Assembly (NCBI RefSeq): GCF_003952945.1
Contig: NZ_QXGK01000014.1
Location: 1 to 64,000, forward strand
DNA length: 64,000 bases
Direction: 5' to 3'
DNA from: Bifidobacterium samirii
GTDB lineage: Bacteria; Actinomycetota; Actinomycetes; Actinomycetales; Bifidobacteriaceae
Shown: piece after piece, positions 45,721 through 57,194 of the stretch
Layout: every line of letters begins with the position of its first letter
Numbering within the stretch: the first letter of the stretch is position 1
Notes under the pieces: generated by a model
What the model was told of the DNA's origin: nothing
Databases searched by the model: none
What the model saw: only the letters and a program-made list of their open reading frames with translations
Position numbers and translations under genes: made by a program

Positions 45721-46667
45721 TGCGTATCAAGTTTTTCTCCGATCGTCTCGCCGCGCCGGCCGCGGCCCTGTGCGCCGCCGCGATGATGCTGTCGCTGGGC
45801 GCCTGCGGCGAAACCGCCGCCTCCGATGACGCGGGCGACAAGTCGTCCGACAACACCACGTCGCAGATCGCCGGCGTCGTCGCCAAGGGCGACCCCGGCT
45901 CCAAGCCGCAGATCTCGCTCAACTCCACGCCGATGACCGTCAAGGACGGCGCGTACGCGATCCTGCAGGAAGGCGACGGCGACGTCATCGAGGACGACGA
46001 CCGCGTCTGCGTGCAGGCGATCTACGTGAACGTCAAGGACGGCTCCGAACTGGCCAGCACGTGGGAGGACGGCGTGCCGGACTGCTCGCTGAGCCTGGCC
46101 GACGGCAATCTGGTCGAATCGTACCGTGACGTGATCGTCGGGCAGAAGGTGAACGCGACGATCGCGTGGGGCATCAACGACGAGAACTCGTCGGGCACGT
46201 CGTACCTGTCGGTGCTCACGTTCGTGTCGAAGTCGAAGGACTACACGCGCGCCACCGGCGAGAAGGTCAAGGACATTCCGTCCGACCTGCCGAAGGTCAC
46301 GCTCGACAAGGACGGCAAGCCGTCGATCGACATGAACGGCTACAAGGGCTCCGACAAGCTGGTCGTGCAGCCGCTGATCCAGGGCGACGGCGCGACCGTG
46401 GCCGAGGACGGCACCGTCAAGGCGCACTACACCGGCTGGCTGCTCGACGGCACGCAGTTCGATTCGTCGTGGGATCGCGGCGAGGCGAGCGAATTCGCGC
46501 TCGACCAGGTCATCAAGGGCTGGACGCAGGGCCTGGCCGGCCAGAAGGTCGGCTCGCAGGTGCTGCTCGTGATCCCGCCGGATCTGGGCTACGGCAGCAC
46601 GTCGACCGGGTCGATTCCGGCGGATTCGACGCTCGTCTTCGTCGTCGACATCCTCGCCACGTACTGA
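45720..46667 (+). CDS. FKBP-type peptidyl-prolyl isomerase lipoprotein
   Basis: A 315-residue exported protein. The signal sequence ends with lipobox LGAC (Cys29). An N-terminal domain of about 175 residues is unassigned. The C-terminal FKBP domain (about 205-315) has VKAHYTGWLLDGTQFDSSWD, FALDQVIKGWTQGLAGQKVG, LLVIPPDLGYG, IPADSTLVFVVDILA, the family's core strands. It should help folding of proteins outside the membrane. The gene ends at a convergent terminator shared with nucS. Confidence 0.9.
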   Translation: MRIKFFSDRLAAPAAALCAAAMMLSLGACGETAASDDAGDKSSDNTTSQIAGVVAKGDPGSKPQISLNSTPMTVKDGAYAILQEGDGDVIEDDDRVCVQAIYVNVKDGSELASTWEDGVPDCSLSLADGNLVESYRDVIVGQKVNATIAWGINDENSSGTSYLSVLTFVSKSKDYTRATGEKVKDIPSDLPKVTLDKDGKPSIDMNGYKGSDKLVVQPLIQGDGATVAEDGTVKAHYTGWLLDGTQFDSSWDRGEASEFALDQVIKGWTQGLAGQKVGSQVLLVIPPDLGYGSTSTGSIPADSTLVFVVDILATY

Positions 46668-46703
46668 TCCGTACCGATCCGGCGGTTCGCGCCGGCTTAC
46701 GAT

Positions 46704-46745
46704 GAAGCGGCCGGAGGCATCCTCTGGGGAGTCTCCGGCCGCTTC
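46704..46745. terminator. Bidirectional terminator between FKBP gene and nucS
   Basis: GAAGCGGCCGGAG and CTCCGGCCGCTTC form a perfect 13-bp stem with a 16-nt loop, between convergent genes. Confidence 0.85.
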
Positions 46746-46825
46746 GTATTGCGGGTGCGTCGGCGGTCGTCCGACGGACGGCGGTCCGGCGGACGACGGG
46801 CTGACGGAAACCGGCCCGTCGGCGG

Positions 46826-47641
46826 TCAGAACAGCCGCAGCGAGTCGTCCTCGACGCCGCGCATCTCGTCGTAGTCGAGCAGCAGGCAGGTGAAGCCGCG
46901 GTCCTCGGCGAGGACGCGCGCCTGCGGGGTGATGGTCTGGGCGGCGAAGATGCCGCGCACCGGCGCGAGCAGCGGGTCGCGGTTGAGCAGTTCGCAGTAG
47001 CGCGTCAGCTGTTCGACGCCGTCGATGCCGCCGTGGCGTTTGATCTCGATCGCCACGTGCATGCCGTCCGCGTCGATCGCCATGATGTCGACCGGGCCGA
47101 TCGCGGTCGGGTATTCGCGGCGCACGAGCTTGGCGCCTTCGCCGATGCGTTCGATCTGCTGCGCGAGGTAGCGCTGGAGATGGTCCTCGACGCCGTCCTT
47201 GATCAGGCCCGGATCCTCGCCCAGATCGTACGTCTCGTCGGAGTGCACGCGGTAGATCGACACTTCGAGGATGTCGCTGCTCTTCGTCGCGGCGACGCGC
47301 AGCACCTTGACGGGCGTCGGGTCGGCGGAACCGGCGGTATCGGCGGTATCGGCGAACGGGTCCGCACCGGGCTTGCCGGAACCGGTGGCCGCATCCGCAT
47401 CATCGGCCGCGTCATCCGCATCATCGGCGGAGGCATCGGCATCCGCAACCGGCGGCTCGATCTCCTTGATCGTGCACGGCGCGGCCATCCAGTTGAGCGG
47501 CTTGTACGAGCCGAGCTCGGAGAAGATCAGCAGGCTGTTGTCGGCCTTGATCAGCAGCACGCGCCGGGCCGGCGGCAGCGTGGCGTTGAGACGGCCGGAG
47601 TATTCGGCCGAACAGTCAGCAACAATGATTCGCACGGGCAT
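46826..47641 (-). CDS. nucS: Endonuclease NucS (mismatch-specific)
   Basis: A 271-residue nuclease that cuts both strands at mismatches and provides mismatch repair in actinobacteria, which lack MutS/MutL. The N-terminal DNA-binding/dimer domain has YSGRL and YKPLNWMAAPC. The RecB-like nuclease domain has PVDIMAIDADGMHVAIEIKR (the D-ExK catalytic set) and LTRYCELL. The last residues, DSLRLF, fit the sliding-clamp-binding tail. An Asp/Ala-rich insertion of about 45 residues (about 64-108) sits between the two domains and is unusual. The ATG at 47641 fits the family start. Confidence 0.93.
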   Translation of the reverse strand: MPVRIIVADCSAEYSGRLNATLPPARRVLLIKADNSLLIFSELGSYKPLNWMAAPCTIKEIEPPVADADASADDADDAADDADAATGSGKPGADPFADTADTAGSADPTPVKVLRVAATKSSDILEVSIYRVHSDETYDLGEDPGLIKDGVEDHLQRYLAQQIERIGEGAKLVRREYPTAIGPVDIMAIDADGMHVAIEIKRHGGIDGVEQLTRYCELLNRDPLLAPVRGIFAAQTITPQARVLAEDRGFTCLLLDYDEMRGVEDDSLRLF

Positions 47642-47775
47642 TCACTCTAGCATCCCGCCTCCCGCCGCTCCGGCACACCTCCGGTACCTGCATATCAACC
47701 TGCCTATCTGGTGCCTCACCCCCGGAACGCCCCGGAACCATGCCCGCCGGCACCGGCAGCGGCCTCTAGGCAACA

Positions 47776-48022
47776 CGAAACCTCGCAACGGACGCGCAAT
47801 AACGATACGTGCGTGTCCGCTGCGAGGTTTCGGGCCGCTCGAACTTCACAACGGTCACGCAGCCCCCGAGATTGCGCGTCCGTTGCGAAGTATCAGACTG
47901 CCCGAGACTCACGTTGCTCGCGCAATCGCATGCCTTGCGCGAGCAACGTGACGTTTCGCACGCCGTAAGGCTCACGTTGCTCGCGCAGACCCTTCGATTG
48001 CGCTGGCAACGTGAGTCTTCGG
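47776..48022. repeat. 63-bp-period array of four hairpins
   Basis: Units start at 47776, 47840, 47903 and 47966 (steps 64, 63, 63). Each is a palindrome of about 55 bp, such as CGAAACCTCGCAACGGACGC facing its complement ending GGTTTCG, or CTCACGTTGCTCGCGC facing GCGCGAGCAACGTGA. Stems differ between units but pair within each unit, more strongly in units 3 and 4. The array fills the gap between nucS and atpC. The remaining 130 bp upstream hold only the nucS promoter region. Confidence 0.8.
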
Positions 48023-48031
48023 GCATGCGAA

Positions 48032-48072
48032 AGGGGCGGGGATCATGCCCGTAAGGCATGGCCCCCGCCCCT
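48032..48072 (-). terminator. Terminator of the atp operon
   Basis: AGGGGCGGGG and CCCCGCCCCT pair, with a nested CATGCC/GGCATG stem, 35 bp past the atpC stop. Confidence 0.85.
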
Positions 48073-48107
48073 ATGCGGTTCAGCACGGTTCAGCGCGCGT
48101 GGCGCCG

Positions 48108-48418
48108 TCACTCGGCGTCGGCCGGCTCCTCGTCGGAGGTACGCACCACGTCGTGGCCGCGTTCGACGGCCACGGTCAGCTTGTTCGAGTCGAACGAGAT
48201 GAACCCGTCCGTGACCTCGAACGTGTGGCGTCCGCCCTCCGCGTCCACGAGCGTGACCAGGCCGTTCCTGATGACCGTCAGCACCGGCTCGTGGTTCGGC
48301 AGGATGCCCATGCCGCCCGACGAGGCGGGGATCGTGACGGACTGCGCCTCGCCGTGCCACACGGGGTGGTCGGCGGCGACGATGTTCACCTGCAGCAGGG
48401 TCCTGGACGAATCAGCCA

Positions 48419-48419
<1 letters not shown>
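48108..48419 (-). CDS. atpC: ATP synthase epsilon subunit
   Basis: A 103-residue part of the F1 central stalk that also inhibits ATP hydrolysis. It has LLQVNIVAADHPVWHGEA, GGMGILPNHEPVLTVI and FISFDSNKLTVAVE, which is the beta-sandwich domain; the C-terminal helical hairpin of longer homologues is nearly absent, as in other actinobacteria. The ATG at 48419 overlaps the atpD stop (TGATG). Last gene of the operon, followed by a terminator. Confidence 0.94.
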
Positions 48420-50838
<2,419 letters not shown>

Positions 50839-50841
50839 GTG

Positions 50842-52521
<1,680 letters not shown>

Positions 52522-52552
52522 GATCACTCCTTATTGGTTGTTGAAATCTGTT

Positions 52553-53380
52553 TCAGGCTCCGGCCTGGATGCTGCGGCGCAGATGCTGCAGCTGCGCGAC
52601 CACCGTGTTGTCGGTGATCTCGTCGCCCACCTGGATGCGCATGCCGCCGATGACGTTCGGGTCGACGACCGAGTTGACGTGCACGGGCCGTCCGACCTTC
52701 GCCGTGTAGACGGCGACGAGGCGCTTGACCTGCGCTTCGGTCAGCGGCACCGCCGTGGTCACGGTGACCATCGACTCGCCCATGTGGCGCGAGTACTTGT
52801 TGATGAGCCACTGGACGGTCTGCAGGTAGCGGCGGTTGCGCAGGTTGCAGGTGGCGTGCTCGGCCAGGCGCTTGGTGACCTGATCGAAGTCGGCCTTGCC
52901 GATCAGGCTGTACAGCAGCTTGATGCGGGCGTCGGCGCTCACGGACGCGTCGTAGAGCTTGGAGCGCACGACCGGCAGGTTGAGCAGCGCGGAGTGCAGC
53001 TGCGCCAGTTCGATCGAGACCTTGAGCGTGGTGCCGGTGGCGTCGCTGTAGTACATCATCGCGTCGACGCCGAAGTCCTCGACGGCGTTCGCGATGTCGG
53101 ACACGCGGCTCCACTTGCGGCCGACCAGATCGGCCATGATCTCCATGGTCATCGGGTGGGCCGTGCCGCCGATCAGGGTCTCGACGACCGCGACCTTGTC
53201 CTCGACGGGACGCGACGGGTCGGTGAGCGCGCGTTCAAGCCGGGCGTTGTGGTCGAGCACGTTGGTGATCGTGAACAGCTCGTTGCCGATCCGCCACGCC
53301 TCCTTGCCCGTCTCGCGCAGCTTGGGTGCCAGCGAGTCACGAGAGACGCGATCGGCTATGCGCGATGCTTCTCCTCGCAT
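52553..53380 (-). CDS. atpH: ATP synthase delta subunit
   Basis: A 275-residue part of the peripheral stalk joining F1 to Fo. It is about 100 residues longer than the E. coli protein, as is usual in actinobacteria. The C-terminal conserved part has VTVTTAVPLTEAQVKRLVAV and VDPNVIGGMRIQVGDE. GGGAGGTGACCC precedes the ATG. Second-last stalk gene before atpA, 22 bp behind atpF. Confidence 0.94.
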   Translation of the reverse strand: MRGEASRIADRVSRDSLAPKLRETGKEAWRIGNELFTITNVLDHNARLERALTDPSRPVEDKVAVVETLIGGTAHPMTMEIMADLVGRKWSRVSDIANAVEDFGVDAMMYYSDATGTTLKVSIELAQLHSALLNLPVVRSKLYDASVSADARIKLLYSLIGKADFDQVTKRLAEHATCNLRNRRYLQTVQWLINKYSRHMGESMVTVTTAVPLTEAQVKRLVAVYTAKVGRPVHVNSVVDPNVIGGMRIQVGDEITDNTVVAQLQHLRRSIQAGA

Positions 53381-53402
53381 GGGTCACCTCCCTTTCTTGG
53401 AT

Positions 53403-53933
53403 TCACTTCTTGGCGCCGTCCAGGTCGGCGATCATCCGGTCGAGCATCGACGTCTGCACGTCGGCGTCGTCCAGCTTGGCGCCCAGGATCTTGCCGGCCA
53501 GGGCCGCGGCGAGCGTGCCGACTTCGCCCTTGAGGCTGACCATCGCCTGACGCTGCTGCGATTCGATCGCGCGCTGCGCGTTGGCGGTGATCTGGGCGGC
53601 GTCGGATTCGGCGCGCGAGCGGGCGTCGGCGATGATGTGCGACGCCTCGGCGCGCGCGTCGTCGCGGATCTTGGACGCTTCGACGCGGGCCGTGTTCAGC
53701 TGGGCCTCGTACTTCGCCTTGGCGGCGTCGGCGTCCTTGCGCGCCTGCTCCGCCTTGACGATGTTGCCTTCGATCTTCGCCGCGCGTTCGTCGAAGATCG
53801 CGTTGAACTTCGGCATGAAGAACTTATAGAAGAACAGCGCGATGACGACGAGGATGATCAGGGACCACACGATGTCGTACAGCTCCGGGATGAACAGCGC
53901 GATGCCGTTCACTTCTTCTTCGGCCAATGTCAC
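53403..53933 (-). CDS. atpF: ATP synthase subunit b
   Basis: A 176-residue stator subunit. One membrane segment (about residues 19-40, IVWSLIILVVIALFFYKFFM) is followed by a long charged helix rich in Ala, Glu, Lys and Arg that forms the coiled-coil stalk. The start is GTG, with AGGAGG 8 nt upstream. It follows atpE by 68 bp. Confidence 0.95.
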   Translation of the reverse strand: MTLAEEEVNGIALFIPELYDIVWSLIILVVIALFFYKFFMPKFNAIFDERAAKIEGNIVKAEQARKDADAAKAKYEAQLNTARVEASKIRDDARAEASHIIADARSRAESDAAQITANAQRAIESQQRQAMVSLKGEVGTLAAALAGKILGAKLDDADVQTSMLDRMIADLDGAKK

Positions 53934-54001
53934 TCCGAGGTCCTCCTTTCATGCGTGTGCGTGCTGGGCACGAAAAACGGTGTGTACCGGTACGTGCTGC
54001 C

Positions 54002-54244
<243 letters not shown>

Positions 54245-54340
54245 CTAACGTATGACGACGTTACAAATCTTGGTATGCGTCCGGTCGGGCGGCGGCGTGC
54301 GATCACGCCGCAGTCCGCGCCGCACCGGCGCGTCCGGAGG

Positions 54341-55153
54341 TCAGTCCTCCGGATAGCTCAGGTTGATGTAGACGGTCGCGAGGATCGCGAACACGTAGGC
54401 CTGCAGGAAGGCGACGAACGCCTCGAACAGGGTCATGAGCAGCGAGCCGGCGAACCAGAGCACGCCGACGGGGACGCCCACCATCTTGTCGGCCATGTCG
54501 ACCAGGCAGTACTGCAGGAAGCCGATGCACGTGGCCAGCATGAGGTGGCCGGAGATCATGTTCGCGAACAGTCGGATGGTCAGCGAGGCCGGGCGGATGA
54601 CCAGCAGCTCGAGCAGCTGGATCGGGCTGAGCAGGATGTAGACCGGCCACGGGATGCCCGGGGTGAAGACCTCGTGGCGGATGTAGCGGCCCAGACCCTG
54701 CGAACGGGCGGCGGCGATCCAGTACTGGACCATGACCCACAGGGCGAAGACGAGCGGCATGACCATCGTCGCGGTGGCCGCCATGTTCGCGCCCGGGATG
54801 ACGCCGCACAGGTTGAACACGAAGATCGTGAAGAACAGGGTGGTGATCATCGGCAGGTAGCGCTTGCCGCGCTCCTCGCCCATGACCGAGTAGACGACGC
54901 TGTTGCGTACGAAGTCGAGGCCCATCTCGACCACGCCCTGCCAGCGTCCGGGAATCAGCTTGGCGCGGGACGCCGTCGCCCCCAGCACCACCATCAGCAC
55001 GATGGCGGCGATGACGCGGATCAGGATGATGCGGTTCATCGCGAACGGGGTTCCCTGGAACAGGATCTCCGGAAGGATGAAGTCCTCGACCGAGGGCAGA
55101 TGCGGACCGGATTCGGATGCCAACGGCATGCCGACGCCGAACGAACCGACCAT
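54341..55153 (-). CDS. atpB: ATP synthase subunit a
   Basis: A 270-residue proton-channel subunit with about five to six membrane helices. It carries LLVIRPASLTIRLFANMISG with the essential Arg, and the C-terminal AFVAFLQAYVFAILATVYINL. AGGAGG lies 6 nt before the ATG. First gene of atpBEFHAGDC; no atpI was seen upstream. Confidence 0.96.
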   Translation of the reverse strand: MVGSFGVGMPLASESGPHLPSVEDFILPEILFQGTPFAMNRIILIRVIAAIVLMVVLGATASRAKLIPGRWQGVVEMGLDFVRNSVVYSVMGEERGKRYLPMITTLFFTIFVFNLCGVIPGANMAATATMVMPLVFALWVMVQYWIAAARSQGLGRYIRHEVFTPGIPWPVYILLSPIQLLELLVIRPASLTIRLFANMISGHLMLATCIGFLQYCLVDMADKMVGVPVGVLWFAGSLLMTLFEAFVAFLQAYVFAILATVYINLSYPED

Positions 55154-55524
55154 TTCACGCCTCCTGCTTCTCTTGTTGGTACAGGTGTCAGTTTAGCCCA
55201 ACGGGCGGCGTCGATGTGACGAGGCGGTTACCCGCGCACCCGCATGAAGGGGTCTGCCTTGCGTGACGCGGAGTCGACGTAGTGGCATTCGACTCCGAAT
55301 GGCTGAGAAGCGATTATTAGCCCGCGTTCGGACAAATCTCCGACGATTCGTCCGTCGCGCGGACGAACGGCTAAATTGCGCGGATTGCCCGGCGTTTCGC
55401 GCCGATACGGCCTTCCGGGACGGCCTGCGCGGCTATGCGACAGCGGCGTCCCGGATGTCGAAATTGACGGAATGTCAACGATTCTGGGCGGGTCCGCGGG
55501 CGTCGATGACGGCGGTCGGGCCGG
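55154..55524 (-). promoter_or_regulatory. atp operon upstream region
   Basis: No gene is present. On the minus strand TAAACT (55195-55190) is a candidate -10 giving a leader of about 30 nt before atpB; no good -35 was found. Further upstream, GGAGTCG/CGACTCC (near 55269-55296) and CGTCCG/CGGACG form short hairpins of unknown role. Confidence 0.35.
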
Positions 55525-55557
55525 TCGGATGGCGGTCGTCGGACGGCCGCCATCCGA
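55525..55557 (-). terminator. Terminator of metA
   Basis: TCGGATGGCGG and CCGCCATCCGA form a perfect 11-bp stem with an 11-nt loop, 18 bp past the metA stop. Confidence 0.85.
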
Positions 55558-55574
55558 CGGACGTCGTCCGGCCG

Positions 55575-56609
55575 TCAGCCGCGGATGACGCCGTAGCCGT
55601 CGGCGGCGAACGGCGCGAACGCGTCGGCGCGCGGACCGCCCGGCTCGTGGCGGATCGAACGGTCGGTGCCGAGGCGCTTCTCGGCGCGCAGGCCCGGCAC
55701 CTCGGTCAGGTCGTACGGCGTGGTCTGGTACACCCAGTTGAGCCAGTTGCGCCACAGCAGGTTCGCGTGCGCACGCCATGCGAACAGCGGTTCGAGCGAC
55801 GGGTCGTCGTGCGGGAAGTAGTTCTCCGGGAACGGCACGTTGGTCAGGCCCTTGGCCATGTCGCGCTCGTACTCCTCGGCGAGCGTGGTCTTGCCGTACT
55901 CCCAGTGGCCCAATGCGAACACTTCGGAGAAGTCGCGCGTGGCGATCAGGCCCGGACCGGAGCGCGGACCCCACGTGAGGACCTGCAGGTCGGGCACGGC
56001 CGCCACGTCGTCCTCGTCCACGCCGGCCAGACGCGAGTGGGGCTGGAGGCAGATCTCGTCGAAGCCGTTGGTCAGGAAGCAGTACTCGTCCTGCAGATAC
56101 TGCGGGAACACGCCGAACAGCTTCTCGGGCAGGTTGACCTTGCGCACGCCGTAGCGGTGGTGGAGCGCGGCCATCGCGCCCCAGCACAGGTACATGGTGG
56201 AGAAGACGTGCGTGGACGCCCAGTCGAGGATCTCCTTGAACTCGGCCCAGTAGTCGACGTCCTCGAACGGCAGGTGCTCGACGGGCGCGCCGGTGACGAC
56301 CAGACCGTCGTAGTAGTTGTCGCGGAACGCGTCGAGCGTCTGGTAGAACGTGACCAGATGGTCGGCGCTGACATGCGTGCCCTCGTGCGTGGAGGTCTTC
56401 ATGAAGTCGATCTCGACCTGCAGGGGGCTTTTGGAGATGAGGCGCAGCAGCTGCGTCTCCGTCTCGATCTTCTTGGGCATCAGGTTCAGGATCACCAGTC
56501 TGAGCGGACGCACGCGCTGGCGTTCCGCTTCGGGCTTCTCGAGCGCGAAGATGCGCTCCGAATCGAGGATGGCACGGGCCGGCAGGCCGCTGGGGATCTT
56601 GATAGGCAT
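55575..56609 (-). CDS. metA: Homoserine O-acyltransferase (probably acetyl)
   Basis: A 344-residue MetA-family enzyme that activates homoserine for methionine synthesis. The catalytic Cys142 is in MYLCWGAMA, and GHWEYGKTTL holds the catalytic His. Residue 111, in TGAPVEHLPFED, is Glu; in this family Glu111 goes with acetyl-CoA and Gly111 with succinyl-CoA, so O-acetylhomoserine is predicted. It is about 35 residues longer than E. coli MetA, with an unrelated C-terminal tail. The start at 56609 has CATAAT 7 nt upstream. It competes with thrB for homoserine made by hom. Confidence 0.94.
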   Translation of the reverse strand: MPIKIPSGLPARAILDSERIFALEKPEAERQRVRPLRLVILNLMPKKIETETQLLRLISKSPLQVEIDFMKTSTHEGTHVSADHLVTFYQTLDAFRDNYYDGLVVTGAPVEHLPFEDVDYWAEFKEILDWASTHVFSTMYLCWGAMAALHHRYGVRKVNLPEKLFGVFPQYLQDEYCFLTNGFDEICLQPHSRLAGVDEDDVAAVPDLQVLTWGPRSGPGLIATRDFSEVFALGHWEYGKTTLAEEYERDMAKGLTNVPFPENYFPHDDPSLEPLFAWRAHANLLWRNWLNWVYQTTPYDLTEVPGLRAEKRLGTDRSIRHEPGGPRADAFAPFAADGYGVIRG

Positions 56610-56622
56610 GGTTCCCATTATG
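56609..56622 (-). promoter_or_regulatory. Leaderless -10 of metA
   Basis: CATAAT (56622-56617), 7 nt, then the ATG at 56609. Confidence 0.5.
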
Positions 56623-56839
56623 CCGACGCCGCGGCCAACGGGGCCGCCGACGTCCCCGTCAACGTCCCCGCCGGGTCGCGGCCGCCGATTCCGTAGATGC
56701 CGTCGGCAACAGCTCCGCCGGGTCACGGCCACCTCCGCCGGGTCACGGTCGCATCCGACCGTGTCCTTTCCCGTCATCCGCCAACGATCCGCCGCCGGCA
56801 CCGGGTCGTAGACGCCCCACTCACCCCGGCCGTCCACCG

Positions 56840-56952
56840 TTTCGTGGATTTGCGCGCGTCCGGACGACGGCGCCGCATGCAAATCCACGAAACGGATAGG
56901 CAAACCGTGGATTTGCATGCGTACGTCTCGTTCCGGCGCATGCAAATCCACG
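56840..56952. repeat. Pair of ATTTGCAT-type hairpins, 63 bp apart
   Basis: TTTCGTGGATTTGCGCGCG pairs with GCATGCAAATCCACGAAA (56840-56892), and CCGTGGATTTGCATGCG with CGCATGCAAATCCACG (56905-56952). CGTGGATTT starts at 56843 and 56906, 63 bp apart, the same step as at 39076/39139. It lies between metA and tRNA-fMet; the remaining 200 bp hold the metA promoter and nothing else recognised. Confidence 0.78.
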
Positions 56953-57054
56953 CCAGTTGCATGACCCGACGGATCCGACACGCCCGCGACACGCCGATTT
57001 GACTTATGTGGATTCGCCGGTATCTTAGATTGAGCTGTCTTTGAGACAAGCCGA

Positions 57055-57131
57055 CGCGGGGTGGAGCAGCTCGGTAGCTCGCTGGGCTCATAACCCAGAG
57101 GTCCATGGTTCAAATCCATGCCCCGCTACCA
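57055..57131 (+). tRNA. Initiator tRNA-Met (CAT)
   Basis: CGCGGGG pairs with CCCCGCT with a C1-U72 mismatch; the anticodon stem has three G-C pairs (GGG CTCATAA CCC), both marks of the initiator. The T loop reads GGTTCAAATCC and CCA is encoded. A terminator follows directly. Confidence 0.95.
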
Positions 57132-57136
57132 ACCGG

Positions 57137-57166
57137 AAGGCCGGGAATCGCAAGGTTCCCGGCCTT
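57137..57166. terminator. Terminator of initiator tRNA
   Basis: AAGGCCGGGAA and TTCCCGGCCTT form an 11-bp perfect stem, also placed to stop transcription of the convergent surface-protein gene. Confidence 0.85.
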
Positions 57167-57194
57167 CGTCGTATTCACCCAGCAACCACATCCG

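Noticed and set aside
47641-47665. TAGAGT as a leaderless -10 for nucS
   Set aside because: It ends only 2 nt before the ATG, too close to fit the 6-9 nt spacing seen elsewhere.
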